From Brevundimonas sp. UBA5866 (GTDB lineage Bacteria; Pseudomonadota; Alphaproteobacteria; Caulobacterales; Caulobacteraceae): DNA of 6,785 bases. Positions 1 through 5,772 of the stretch are shown piece by piece. Both the position numbers and the translations under genes were made by a program. Each line of letters opens with the position of its first letter. Positions within the stretch are counted from its first letter, which is position 1. Under the pieces are notes generated by a model that ran no database searches, was not told the DNA's origin, and saw only the letters and a list, made by a program, of their open reading frames with translations. Where the stretch lies: contig NZ_DJFS01000007.1 in the NCBI RefSeq assembly GCF_002432125.1, positions 24,402 to 31,186 on the forward strand, written 5' to 3'.

Positions 1-252
1 AATGGCCATCGCCAGCTGCGCCCCGTCCAGCCGCGACATCACGCCCGCCAGACCTTCGATCCCGTAACTGCCGCCCGCGGCCTCGGCCACAGCTTCGGCT
101 GTGCGCACCATGTCCAGCTGCGGCGAAGAACGGGCCGCCATGCCGCTGACCAGGGCCGCCATCAGAGCCGCCCCCGCCGCAAACGCAACCGGCAGCACCG
201 CGCGACCGCGCGTGCCGTCAGGATTGGGTTTGGGCAGTAGGGACAGTTTCAA
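1..252 (-). CDS. N-terminus of a membrane-anchored protein, possibly a SleB-like cell wall hydrolase (partial)
   Basis: This reading frame runs off the left edge after 84 codons with no stop. It begins at a TTG (MKLSLLPKPN); no ATG or GTG lies in frame upstream before a stop, and a weak AAGG sits 12 bases before the TTG. Residues 1-17 are polar and basic. Residues about 18-38 (AVLPVAFAAGAALMAALVSG) form one membrane segment, which suggests an inner-membrane anchor with the rest in the periplasm. No catalytic domain is visible. Residues 49-83 resemble residues 51-86 of the hydrolase at 4674-5687: a shared VRT, then matching Y, E, A, L, D, L, A and A over 22 positions with no gap, at the same distance from the membrane segment. 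Both genes also start at TTG. I infer a related envelope enzyme. That the frame is coding is fairly likely; the function is tentative. Confidence 0.55.
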   Translation of the reverse strand, partial: MKLSLLPKPNPDGTRGRAVLPVAFAAGAALMAALVSGMAARSSPQLDMVRTAEAVAEAAGGSYGIEGLAGVMSRLDGAQLAMAI

Positions 253-280
253 TACGGGGGCTGACCTTATGGGGGCATTT

Positions 281-303
281 CACAAAGCCCGAAAACACCG
301 GGC
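281..303 (-). terminator. Weak hairpin terminator downstream of dps
   Basis: Read on the minus strand, GCCCG and CGGGC (303-299 and 291-287) form a 5-bp GC stem with a 7-base loop, followed by TTTGTG. It lies about 70 bases past the dps stop and just before the start of the next minus-strand gene, so it would separate the two transcripts. The stem is short and the T run is only three bases, so this is a tentative call. Confidence 0.4.
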
Positions 304-373
304 ACAGCCTGACTAAACACAGCTATTCCGGCAGTTTTCGGACGTTTGGATTAAGGTTTATTGAGACTCGCCC

Positions 374-850
374 CTATCGAGCGATGCTGGAACGCAGCAT
401 CCACGCCGATTTCTCGTGTGCGGCCAGACGTTGGGTCATCAGATCCACAGTGGCCTCGTCACCGGCCTCTTCTGCCACTTGCAGGGCCGCACGGGCGGTT
501 TTGATAACCGTACCGTGGTCGCGGACCAGTTCGGCCAGCATTTCCTGCGCCGACTTTTCGGGATTGCCTTCGGAAATAGACGTCAGATTGCCGAATGCCG
601 AACCCGACTGAGGAGCCAGCACACCCAGCGCGCGGATACGCTCGGCAATATCGTCCAGCGCGGTCCAGATCTCGGTATACTGCTGCTGGAACAAACCATG
701 CAGGCTGAAGAACTCCGGCCCGCGGACATTCCAGTGATAGCCGTGGGTCTTCTGATAGACCGCATAGCTGTCGGCCAGCACCTTCGAGAGTTCTTGCGCA
801 ATCGCCTCGCGCTGTGCGTCGCTGAAGCCGGTGTCGATGTGTTCGCTCAT
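374..850 (-). CDS. dps: Dps-family DNA-protection and iron-storage protein (ferritin-like)
   Basis: Dps proteins form hollow 12-subunit shells in the cytoplasm that oxidise Fe(II) with peroxide and store iron, protecting DNA in stress and stationary phase. The 158-residue product has the usual length and the family signature KTHGYHWNVRGPEF at residues 34-47, followed by FFSLHGLF and LDDIAERIRALG, and the typical ending AHEKSAWMLRS. By alignment with E. coli Dps the inter-subunit iron ligands are H39, H51, D66 and E70. The position equal to E. coli D67 is Q55 (codon CAG at 688-686), where the family normally has Asp or Glu. I chose the ATG at 850, with AGGCGGG six bases upstream; the frame extends eight codons further to a TTG at 874, which is less likely. 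The gene is divergent from the kinase. The family call is secure. Confidence 0.95.
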   Translation of the reverse strand: MSEHIDTGFSDAQREAIAQELSKVLADSYAVYQKTHGYHWNVRGPEFFSLHGLFQQQYTEIWTALDDIAERIRALGVLAPQSGSAFGNLTSISEGNPEKSAQEMLAELVRDHGTVIKTARAALQVAEEAGDEATVDLMTQRLAAHEKSAWMLRSSIAR

Positions 851-885
851 GAAATTCCCGCCTGGATAAACCAATGTATCGTCAT

Positions 886-899
886 ACCCTATGTAGGGT
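886..899. promoter_or_regulatory. 14-bp palindrome upstream of dps, possible operator
   Basis: ACCCTA-TG-TAGGGT is a perfect inverted repeat with 6-base arms and a 2-base spacer. It sits 36-49 bases before the dps ATG, where a repressor or redox regulator could overlap the promoter. I cannot assign it to a known regulator. Fur, MntR/Mur, Irr or OxyR are family-based possibilities for a dps gene, but the arms are not a clear match to any of their consensus sites. Confidence 0.4.
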
Positions 900-966
900 G
901 CCGCCCCGACTTATGAACCCCTGTCCATGCCGTGGCGTACAGGCCGTATTGCAGGCCTGCCGCTAA

Positions 967-991
967 GGAACGTCCGCCTAACTGCCACGTT
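967..991 (+). promoter_or_regulatory. EcfG (SigT)-type general stress promoter for the hybrid kinase
   Basis: GGAAC (967-971), exactly 16 bases, then CGTT (988-991). This matches in full the established alphaproteobacterial EcfG consensus GGAAC-N16/17-cGTT. It points at the kinase, whose ATG is 80 bases downstream of the -10 element, giving a predicted leader of roughly 70 nt. It lies in the intergenic region between the divergent dps and kinase genes, as expected for a functional promoter. Use of this site is inferred from sequence alone. Confidence 0.65.
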
Positions 992-1070
992 GCAATGTTC
1001 GGCGTGTTTTTCGCGCCCTCGTTCTTTTCGACCCGAGACGTTCCACCGTCGCCGCCCCTGACGTTCAAGT

Positions 1071-3884
1071 ATGCCCCAGCCACGCCTTGACCAAGGCAAC
1101 ACCTGCCTGGACCGGTTTCTTCAGAGATTGGCAGGGCGTCCGCTTCCGGCCTGGCACCACAGGGTCCTGATCGCTGCCGCCCTGACAGCGGCATTCGTCG
1201 GCTTGCGCCTGCTTCTGGCGCCGCTGCTGGGCCATGTCATCGGCTTTTCCCTGCTCATTCCGGCTGTGCTTCTGGCCGGTCTGGCAGGCGGTTTCCTTAC
1301 CAGTGCCCTGGCCATGCTGTTCTGTGTCACGGGCATGTGGGTCCTGATGGTGGTATCGCCCGCGGGACTGCCCCAAGCGCCCTTTGCGCCCCCCGCGGCC
1401 AGTTTCGTTCTGATCGGTTCGATCTGCGGTGTGGTGGGCGCTTCCCTGCGTCACTCCATGCGCGGCCTGAACTCCGCCCACAGCCAGCTCTACGCCCTGA
1501 TGGACGAGCACCGAACCGTCGCGGGCGAGCTTCAGGCCGTGATCGACCAGGCTTCCGCCGGCATCGTCCGCTCCGACATGACCGGCGTCATCATCCATGC
1601 CAACGCCCGCTTCGCCCAGATGATCGACCGCCCCCTGGACCAGATCATCGGCCGCAATATCATGGAGTTTACCCATCCGGCGGACATGGAAATCACACGC
1701 CGACAGTTCGAGAACCCGCCCAGCCCCGATCGGATGAGCTGGCAGTTCGAGAAACGCTATGTGCGCCCCGACGGCCGCGCGATCCGCACCCTTCTGGATG
1801 TCCGCGCCCTGATGCGCCCGGACGGCACGGCATATGCCCTGCTGGCGATCATCGTCGATGTCACCGCCACCCGCGAGGCACAGGATGCCCTGTCCGAGAC
1901 GCGCCACAGCTTCCGTAGGATCGCCGATTCCGTGCCCGTCATGCTGTGGCTCACCGACGGACTGACCCGTGGTCGTTTCGTCAACCGCGCCTATCTGGAC
2001 TTCACCGGCACGCCGCTCGAAGACGTCAAGATCGACGACTGGAAGAACTTCCTCCATCCCGACGACTACGACCGTACCCTTATCCAGTTCAATGCAGGCA
2101 TCGAAAGCCATCAGCCCTTCAGCATGCTGGCCCGCTATCGCCGCCGCGACGGCCAATGGCGTTGGCTGCGATCGATGCATCAGCCGCGCTATGACCGGGA
2201 CGGCAACCGTATCGGCCTGATCGGCACCGCCTTCGACATTACCGAAACACAGGAAGCCGCCGCCCAGGTCCAGGAATCCGAAGCCCGTTTCCGCACCATC
2301 GCCGACAGCGCGCCCGCCATCATCTGGATGGTCGATGCCGAGGGCAATACAGAGTTCGGCAACCGCCGCTTCCGCCGCATCTTCTCGGGATTGCCGCCGC
2401 AACGCCTGCTGTCCACGGTCCGCGAAATGGTCCACCCCGAAGACCGCGCGGCCTTTGACAGCACGCTGTCGCTGGCCACCCGCGAGAAGCGCCGTTTCTC
2501 CTTCCTGGGCCGCATCCAGCACCCCACCTACGGCGAGCGCTGGATCAGCACCGAGGCCGCCCCGCGCTACAATCTGCACGGCTCGCTGGTCGGTTTCACG
2601 GGCGTGACCATAGACGTGACCGAAAGCCAGCGCGCCGAGCGCGATCTCAAACGCATCAACGAATTGCTGGCCGAGCGCGTCAGCGCCGCCCTCGCCGAAA
2701 AGGAAAAGGCCGAGGCCGAACTGGTCCGTGCCCACAGGCTGGAGGCGGTCGGCCGCCTGACCGGCGGTGTCGCGCATGATTTCAACAACCTGCTGACCGT
2801 CATCATGGGCGGCCTCGAAATCATCCGCAAAACCGATGACCCCGGCCGCCGCCAAAAGATGGTCGAGGCCGCCCTTGCCGCCGCCCGCCGTGGCGAGCGT
2901 CTGACCGGCCAACTGCTGGCCTTCTCGCGTCGCCAGACCCTTCGCCCCTCCTCGACCGACATCAATGCCCTGATCCGTGAAGGAGAGCCCCTTCTGGACC
3001 AGGCCGTCGGTGACGGCATGACTCTGTCGTTCAAACTCAAACCCGGCACCGCGCCGGTTCTGGTGGACTCGGCCAAGTTCGAGGCGGCCCTGATCAATCT
3101 GCTGGTCAATGCCCGCGACGCCTCGGAGGCGGACGGCAGGATCTCGGTCGAAACCGATGACTACGTCGTCCCCACGGCCTCCGAAAGCACCGGCACCGCT
3201 TCCGATGACCCACCGATACATCCCCCCGAACTGATCCCGGGGCGCTATATCCGCGTCACGGTCGAGGATAACGGCTCGGGCATGACCGAAGACGTCCAGC
3301 GAAGGGTTTTCGAGCCCTTCTTTACCACAAAGGGCGTCGGTCACGGCACGGGCCTGGGCCTGTCACAGGTCTATGGCTTCACCCGCCAGTCCGGCGGCTC
3401 CATCTCGATCCAGTCCGAACCGGGCAAGGGCACACGCATCAACCTGTTCCTGCCGTGGCTGGATCCGCGCCACGCCCCGCCGCCCGAAGACGAAACCGGG
3501 ACGCCCGACAACACCCCGTCCCGTCCTGCGGGCGAACAGCGCACCCGACGCCTTTTGCTGGTGGAGGATGATCCGGATGTTGCGGCCCTCGCCTCATCGG
3601 TCATCGGCAATGAGGGGCTTGAGGTCGAGCGCGCGTCGGATGCCCGGACAGCCCTGGAACTGTTGGCGCAATCGCGTTTCGATGTCCTGCTCAGTGACAT
3701 CCTCATGCCCGGCGGCATCAGCGGCATAGAGCTGGCCAACCGCGTCTCGGAGGAGTGGCCCGATATCCGCGTCATCCTCTCGTCCGGCTTCCCGGGCGAG
3801 GCCGAGGCCCTGCGCAATACGCCGTGGACCTTCCTGCCCAAACCCTATACCCCCAGCCAGTTGCGCAACGCCCTGGGTCACTGA
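1071..3884 (+). CDS. Membrane-bound hybrid sensor histidine kinase with three PAS domains and a C-terminal receiver
   Basis: This 937-residue protein senses an unknown signal, autophosphorylates on His and passes the phosphate to its own receiver. Order of parts: four hydrophobic segments (about 31-51, 55-75, 77-97 and 109-126); PAS1 (152-268), PAS2 (278-394) and PAS3 (403-519), the last two ending in DIT or DVT motifs; a charged helix (520-555); HisKA with H569 in GGVAHDFNNLL; HATPase_c with N680 (NLLVNARDA), DNGSGM (733-738), FEPFFTTK and GTGLGLS (759-765); receiver from about 826 with acidic E832, D833 and D834, phospho-acceptor D876 (LSDILMP) and K924 (PKPY). All catalytic residues are present. 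None of the PAS domains has the LOV cysteine motif. The ATG is the first start after an in-frame stop four codons upstream; its ribosome site is weak. No response regulator or phosphotransfer gene is adjacent. An EcfG-type promoter lies upstream. The class is certain; signal and target are unknown. Confidence 0.95.
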   Translation: MPQPRLDQGNTCLDRFLQRLAGRPLPAWHHRVLIAAALTAAFVGLRLLLAPLLGHVIGFSLLIPAVLLAGLAGGFLTSALAMLFCVTGMWVLMVVSPAGLPQAPFAPPAASFVLIGSICGVVGASLRHSMRGLNSAHSQLYALMDEHRTVAGELQAVIDQASAGIVRSDMTGVIIHANARFAQMIDRPLDQIIGRNIMEFTHPADMEITRRQFENPPSPDRMSWQFEKRYVRPDGRAIRTLLDVRALMRPDGTAYALLAIIVDVTATREAQDALSETRHSFRRIADSVPVMLWLTDGLTRGRFVNRAYLDFTGTPLEDVKIDDWKNFLHPDDYDRTLIQFNAGIESHQPFSMLARYRRRDGQWRWLRSMHQPRYDRDGNRIGLIGTAFDITETQEAAAQVQESEARFRTIADSAPAIIWMVDAEGNTEFGNRRFRRIFSGLPPQRLLSTVREMVHPEDRAAFDSTLSLATREKRRFSFLGRIQHPTYGERWISTEAAPRYNLHGSLVGFTGVTIDVTESQRAERDLKRINELLAERVSAALAEKEKAEAELVRAHRLEAVGRLTGGVAHDFNNLLTVIMGGLEIIRKTDDPGRRQKMVEAALAAARRGERLTGQLLAFSRRQTLRPSSTDINALIREGEPLLDQAVGDGMTLSFKLKPGTAPVLVDSAKFEAALINLLVNARDASEADGRISVETDDYVVPTASESTGTASDDPPIHPPELIPGRYIRVTVEDNGSGMTEDVQRRVFEPFFTTKGVGHGTGLGLSQVYGFTRQSGGSISIQSEPGKGTRINLFLPWLDPRHAPPPEDETGTPDNTPSRPAGEQRTRRLLLVEDDPDVAALASSVIGNEGLEVERASDARTALELLAQSRFDVLLSDILMPGGISGIELANRVSEEWPDIRVILSSGFPGEAEALRNTPWTFLPKPYTPSQLRNALGH

Positions 3885-3889
3885 GGCAC

Positions 3890-3924
3890 AAAAAAAGACC
3901 AGACCCTCGGGGGAAGGTCTGGTC
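3890..3924 (-). terminator. Strong intrinsic terminator between kinase and lipoprotein genes
   Basis: GACCAGACC (3897-3905) and GGTCTGGTC (3916-3924) form a perfect 9-bp stem with a 10-base loop. Seven A residues at 3890-3896 become a run of seven T right after the stem on the minus strand, so this is a textbook terminator for leftward transcripts from the lipoprotein gene, about 120 bases past its stop. On the plus strand the same hairpin follows the kinase stop by 12 bases but lacks an immediate T run, so it should stop kinase transcripts less efficiently. Confidence 0.85.
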
Positions 3925-4009
3925 AGTTGCCGTCTTCTTCGCTTTTTGCCCCGGCCATCGCACAGGATTGCCGCAAGCCTTGGGCGAGAAGGCTGGAAAC
4001 GAGAGAGGT

Positions 4010-4039
4010 CAGGCCTTGGGAGCCCAGGCCTTGGGAGCC
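4010..4039. repeat. Two perfect tandem copies of a 15-bp unit
   Basis: CAGGCCTTGGGAGCC occurs at 4010-4024 and again at 4025-4039 without a gap or mismatch. A looser partial match (AAGCCTTGGGCGAG) lies near 3975. The repeat is in the 3' region of the lipoprotein gene, starting six bases past its stop codon on the minus strand. The unit length is a multiple of three, and read in the lipoprotein frame it would give a short A-P-K-A repeat beyond the stop. Confidence 0.9.
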
Positions 4040-4044
4040 TGTGA

Positions 4045-4245
4045 TCAGCGCGGCTTTTCCGCCTGACCTGCAGCCGTACCGACTGCTCCACCGACCGCCG
4101 CACCCACAGGCCCGCCAACCACGGCACCGGCAACAGCGCCGGTCGCAGCCTTCTGTTCAACGGTGTGACCACATGCCGCCAGCAGCACCGCCGAAAGGCC
4201 TGTCACCACCGCGGCGGTAACGAATTTTGAGGAATTAACTTTCAT
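4045..4245 (-). CDS. Small glycine-zipper outer-envelope lipoprotein
   Basis: The 66-residue product has a basic N-terminus, a hydrophobic signal segment (about 8-22) and a lipobox LLAAC with the lipidated cysteine at C25. This predicts export, cleavage by signal peptidase II and membrane anchoring. The mature part of about 42 residues is dominated by glycine-zipper spacing (G-x3-G repeats, about residues 33-60) as in the glycine-zipper families, and ends AEKPR. The frame could extend 17 codons upstream to 4296, but the ATG at 4245 has AAGGAG nine bases ahead (4260-4255) and starts a clean signal peptide. An EcfG-like promoter lies just upstream and a strong terminator downstream, so it is probably a single-gene unit. 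A role in the envelope stress response is inferred; the exact function is unknown. Confidence 0.85.
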   Translation of the reverse strand: MKVNSSKFVTAAVVTGLSAVLLAACGHTVEQKAATGAVAGAVVGGPVGAAVGGAVGTAAGQAEKPR

Positions 4246-4277
4246 CGGACCGAACTCCTTGAATCGATTGAAATTAT

Positions 4278-4302
4278 AACACCGTGACGGCAACAAGGTT
4301 CC
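4278..4302 (-). promoter_or_regulatory. EcfG (SigT)-like promoter for the lipoprotein gene
   Basis: On the minus strand GGAAC (4302-4298), exactly 16 bases, then TGTT (4281-4278). This fits the EcfG consensus GGAAC-N16/17-cGTT except for the least conserved first base of the -10 element. The ATG is 32 bases downstream of the -10 element, leaving a short leader that contains the AAGGAG ribosome site. The TATAAT just after the -10 (4279-4274) has no good sigma-70 type -35 partner at 16-18 bases. Confidence 0.6.
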
Positions 4303-4673
4303 TCACCGTCAAGATCAATCTCTTCTAAGTATTCGCGCACACACGAAAACGGCTCAGGTTCCCCACCAGCACTTTTGAGTGTGATTATGTAGTCTTATAA
4401 ATACAGTATTCGCAAGATAAGCTTATCAAACGACACAAGGTCCGATTCAGGGCATTGAACCCCTACTCAAACACCATCGACCTTTGTCCACATCTTCACA
4501 ACATTCATCGAATCGATCACATTTCCGCCACAAGTAGATGGCTTAAGGCCCGACTTCCGCTGATCGCTCTGTCTGGCGATCGCGGTTCTGGTGCTTGCGT
4601 ACGGATGCGTTCCGACAAGGTGTACCGGACTTAAGGGGCGGCGTTTCTCGCCCTGCCACACAGGATTGATCAT
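4303..4673. other. Intergenic region between divergent lipoprotein and hydrolase genes, AT-richer than the rest
   Basis: No convincing gene is present. The stretch from about 4310 to 4530 is clearly richer in A and T than the coding DNA around it. It contains a possible rightward promoter (TTGAGT at 4375-4380 and TATAAA at 4396-4401, but with only 15 bases between them), a perfect 12-bp palindrome GATAAGCTTATC at 4416-4427, and a small hairpin (GATCGC at 4562-4567 with GCGATC at 4576-4581). A promoter for the hydrolase must lie somewhere here; I cannot place it with confidence. A small RNA is possible but not supported by a clear terminator. Confidence 0.5.
4416..4427. repeat. Perfect 12-bp palindrome, possible operator
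   Basis: GATAAGCTTATC reads the same on both strands. It lies just past the weak promoter-like TATAAA at 4396-4401, where a bound dimer could block transcription toward the hydrolase. Flanking bases do not extend the symmetry. No known regulator is recognised. Confidence 0.35.
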
Positions 4674-5687
4674 TTGTCACTCTCTTCGCCCCTGCGTGAG
4701 ATCAAACACGCCTTGAGCAAGCTGGACGCGCGCCCTGTCGCTGTGACCGCTGCCTTTGGCGGCCTTCTCACGCTCGCGGTCGGAGGAGCCTATATGGGCG
4801 GCGTTTCCGCCCAGGCCTCGACCGTACGCACCCAAGCCGAGCGTATTTCTACCGCCGGCATGGATGGGTACAGCCAGGAAGCTATGGCCCTTGCTGCTGG
4901 TGGACTTGATCCCAGCGCCCTGGCCATTGCCAACCGTCACGATCCCTATGCCATTGACGGTGCCGCCCTGCGCGACCGCCAATCGGAACTGCTGACGGAA
5001 CGGCTCCAGAATCTCAAATCCCCTGAACAGGTCGGCAGCTTCCGCCTCCAGGGTGCCCGCGACCAGTCGCGTGACCTCGAATGCCTGACCCAGGCGGTCT
5101 ATTACGAAGCCCGCGGCGAAGGCAAAAACGGCATGAAGGCCGTGGCCCAGGTGGTTCTGAACCGCGCCCGCCACCCGGCCTTCCCCAAGACCGTCTGCGG
5201 CGTTGTTTTCCAGGGCTCCAACCGTTCCACCGGCTGCCAGTTCAGCTTCACCTGCAATGGCGTGATGCGCGCCGCCGTCAACCGCGCAGCCTGGAACCGC
5301 GCCCGTGATGTCGCTTCGGCGGCCCTGTCCGGTGAGGTCTATCGTGACGTCGGTGCGGCGACCCATTTCCACACCACCGCTGTCTCTCCTGCATGGAGAA
5401 ACTCGCTGGTGCGCGTCAATCAGGTCGGCAACCACATGTTCTATCGCTTTGGCGGTCGTAACGGTTCTGCCGCCAATCTCGCCCGCGAGATCCAGGCATC
5501 GGCCGCCGTACCGCAGGTGATGCAGGCCTCGCTGTCGAGCGAGGACGTTCAGGGCCCGCGCCCCTATTTGCCGGCCTCCAATACGGCCGAAGCGGCTCCG
5601 ACGGTAAAGGTCGCCACGCCTGCGGCCCCTTCGGCCCGTGCTAGCGCGGCCTCTGTCCAGACCGCGCCGCTGGCTTCATCGACCTGA
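4674..5687 (+). CDS. SleB-type cell wall hydrolase (Hydrolase_2 family), membrane anchored
   Basis: The SleB/Hydrolase_2 domain cuts peptidoglycan glycan strands. The 337-residue product has a short basic cytoplasmic part, one membrane segment (about 22-45), and a linker (46-133). The catalytic domain runs from about 135 to 261: LECLTQAVYYEARGE with the likely catalytic E145, then AVAQVVLNRARHPAFP, VCGVVFQG, a GCQFSFTCNG region (cysteines 175, 188 and 194), and THFHTTAVSPAW to NHMFYRFGG. The C-terminal 75 residues are Ala/Pro/Ser-rich and low in complexity. The start is TTG at 4674 with AGGA eight bases upstream; no better in-frame start was seen. Unlike spore SleB, alphaproteobacterial members act in ordinary wall remodelling, and the membrane segment places this one in the periplasm. 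The gene stands alone. The linker resembles the partial protein at 1-252. Confidence 0.93.
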   Translation: MSLSSPLREIKHALSKLDARPVAVTAAFGGLLTLAVGGAYMGGVSAQASTVRTQAERISTAGMDGYSQEAMALAAGGLDPSALAIANRHDPYAIDGAALRDRQSELLTERLQNLKSPEQVGSFRLQGARDQSRDLECLTQAVYYEARGEGKNGMKAVAQVVLNRARHPAFPKTVCGVVFQGSNRSTGCQFSFTCNGVMRAAVNRAAWNRARDVASAALSGEVYRDVGAATHFHTTAVSPAWRNSLVRVNQVGNHMFYRFGGRNGSAANLAREIQASAAVPQVMQASLSSEDVQGPRPYLPASNTAEAAPTVKVATPAAPSARASAASVQTAPLASST

Positions 5688-5694
5688 CAGGATC

Positions 5695-5741
5695 ACAGGC
5701 CGCCGCGCATGGGCAATTAACCCTCAAGCTCGGCGGCCTGT
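5695..5741. repeat. Long perfect stem-loop between convergent hydrolase and nadC genes
   Basis: ACAGGCCGCCG (5695-5705) and CGGCGGCCTGT (5731-5741) form an 11-bp perfect stem with a 25-base loop that itself holds a GGG/CCC pair (5711-5713 and 5721-5723). There is no T run directly after it on either strand. It could act as a 3'-end barrier for both convergent transcripts. Confidence 0.6.
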
Positions 5742-5763
5742 TCCTTGGATACCGCCGGTTTTT
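5731..5763 (+). terminator. Intrinsic terminator of the cell wall hydrolase gene
   Basis: CGGCGG (5731-5736) and CCGCCG (5752-5757) pair, with one extra T-G pair, over a 15-base loop. They are followed by G and five T residues (5759-5763). It lies about 45-75 bases after the hydrolase stop. Its left arm is shared with the 11-bp stem at 5695-5741, so only one of the two hairpins can form at a time. No matching T run serves the minus-strand nadC transcript. Confidence 0.55.
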
Positions 5764-5772
5764 ATACGGTCA

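Noticed and set aside
951..960. GCAGGCCTGC palindrome in the dps-kinase gap
   Set aside because: A 10-bp GC palindrome in GC-rich DNA is weak evidence, and it lies just upstream of the EcfG-type promoter without a clear role.
1040..1044. GGAAC on the minus strand upstream of dps, a possible EcfG -35 element
   Set aside because: No GTT follows at 16 or 17 bases (AACG is found instead), so dps has no supported EcfG promoter here even though dps genes often belong to that regulon.
1065..3344. A 759-codon open frame on the minus strand opposite the kinase
   Set aside because: It is a shadow of the kinase caused by strong third-position GC bias. It is low in complexity, rich in Gly, Asp and Gln, has no recognisable domain, and the plus strand carries an unmistakable kinase.
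4484..4492. TTGTCCACA, close to a DnaA box (TTATCCACA)
   Set aside because: A single imperfect copy with no cluster, no dnaA, hemE or parAB genes nearby, so it does not support a replication origin.
4261..4514. Three GANTC sites (4261, 4444, 4510) that CcrM could methylate in Caulobacterales
   Set aside because: Three sites in about 425 bases is close to what chance gives, and no full CtrA site (TTAA-N7-TTAA) accompanies them.
4467..4673. A 68-codon minus-strand frame in the gap before the hydrolase
   Set aside because: Its start overlaps the hydrolase ribosome site, it has no ribosome site of its own that I can see, and the product shows no signal, membrane segment or family motif.
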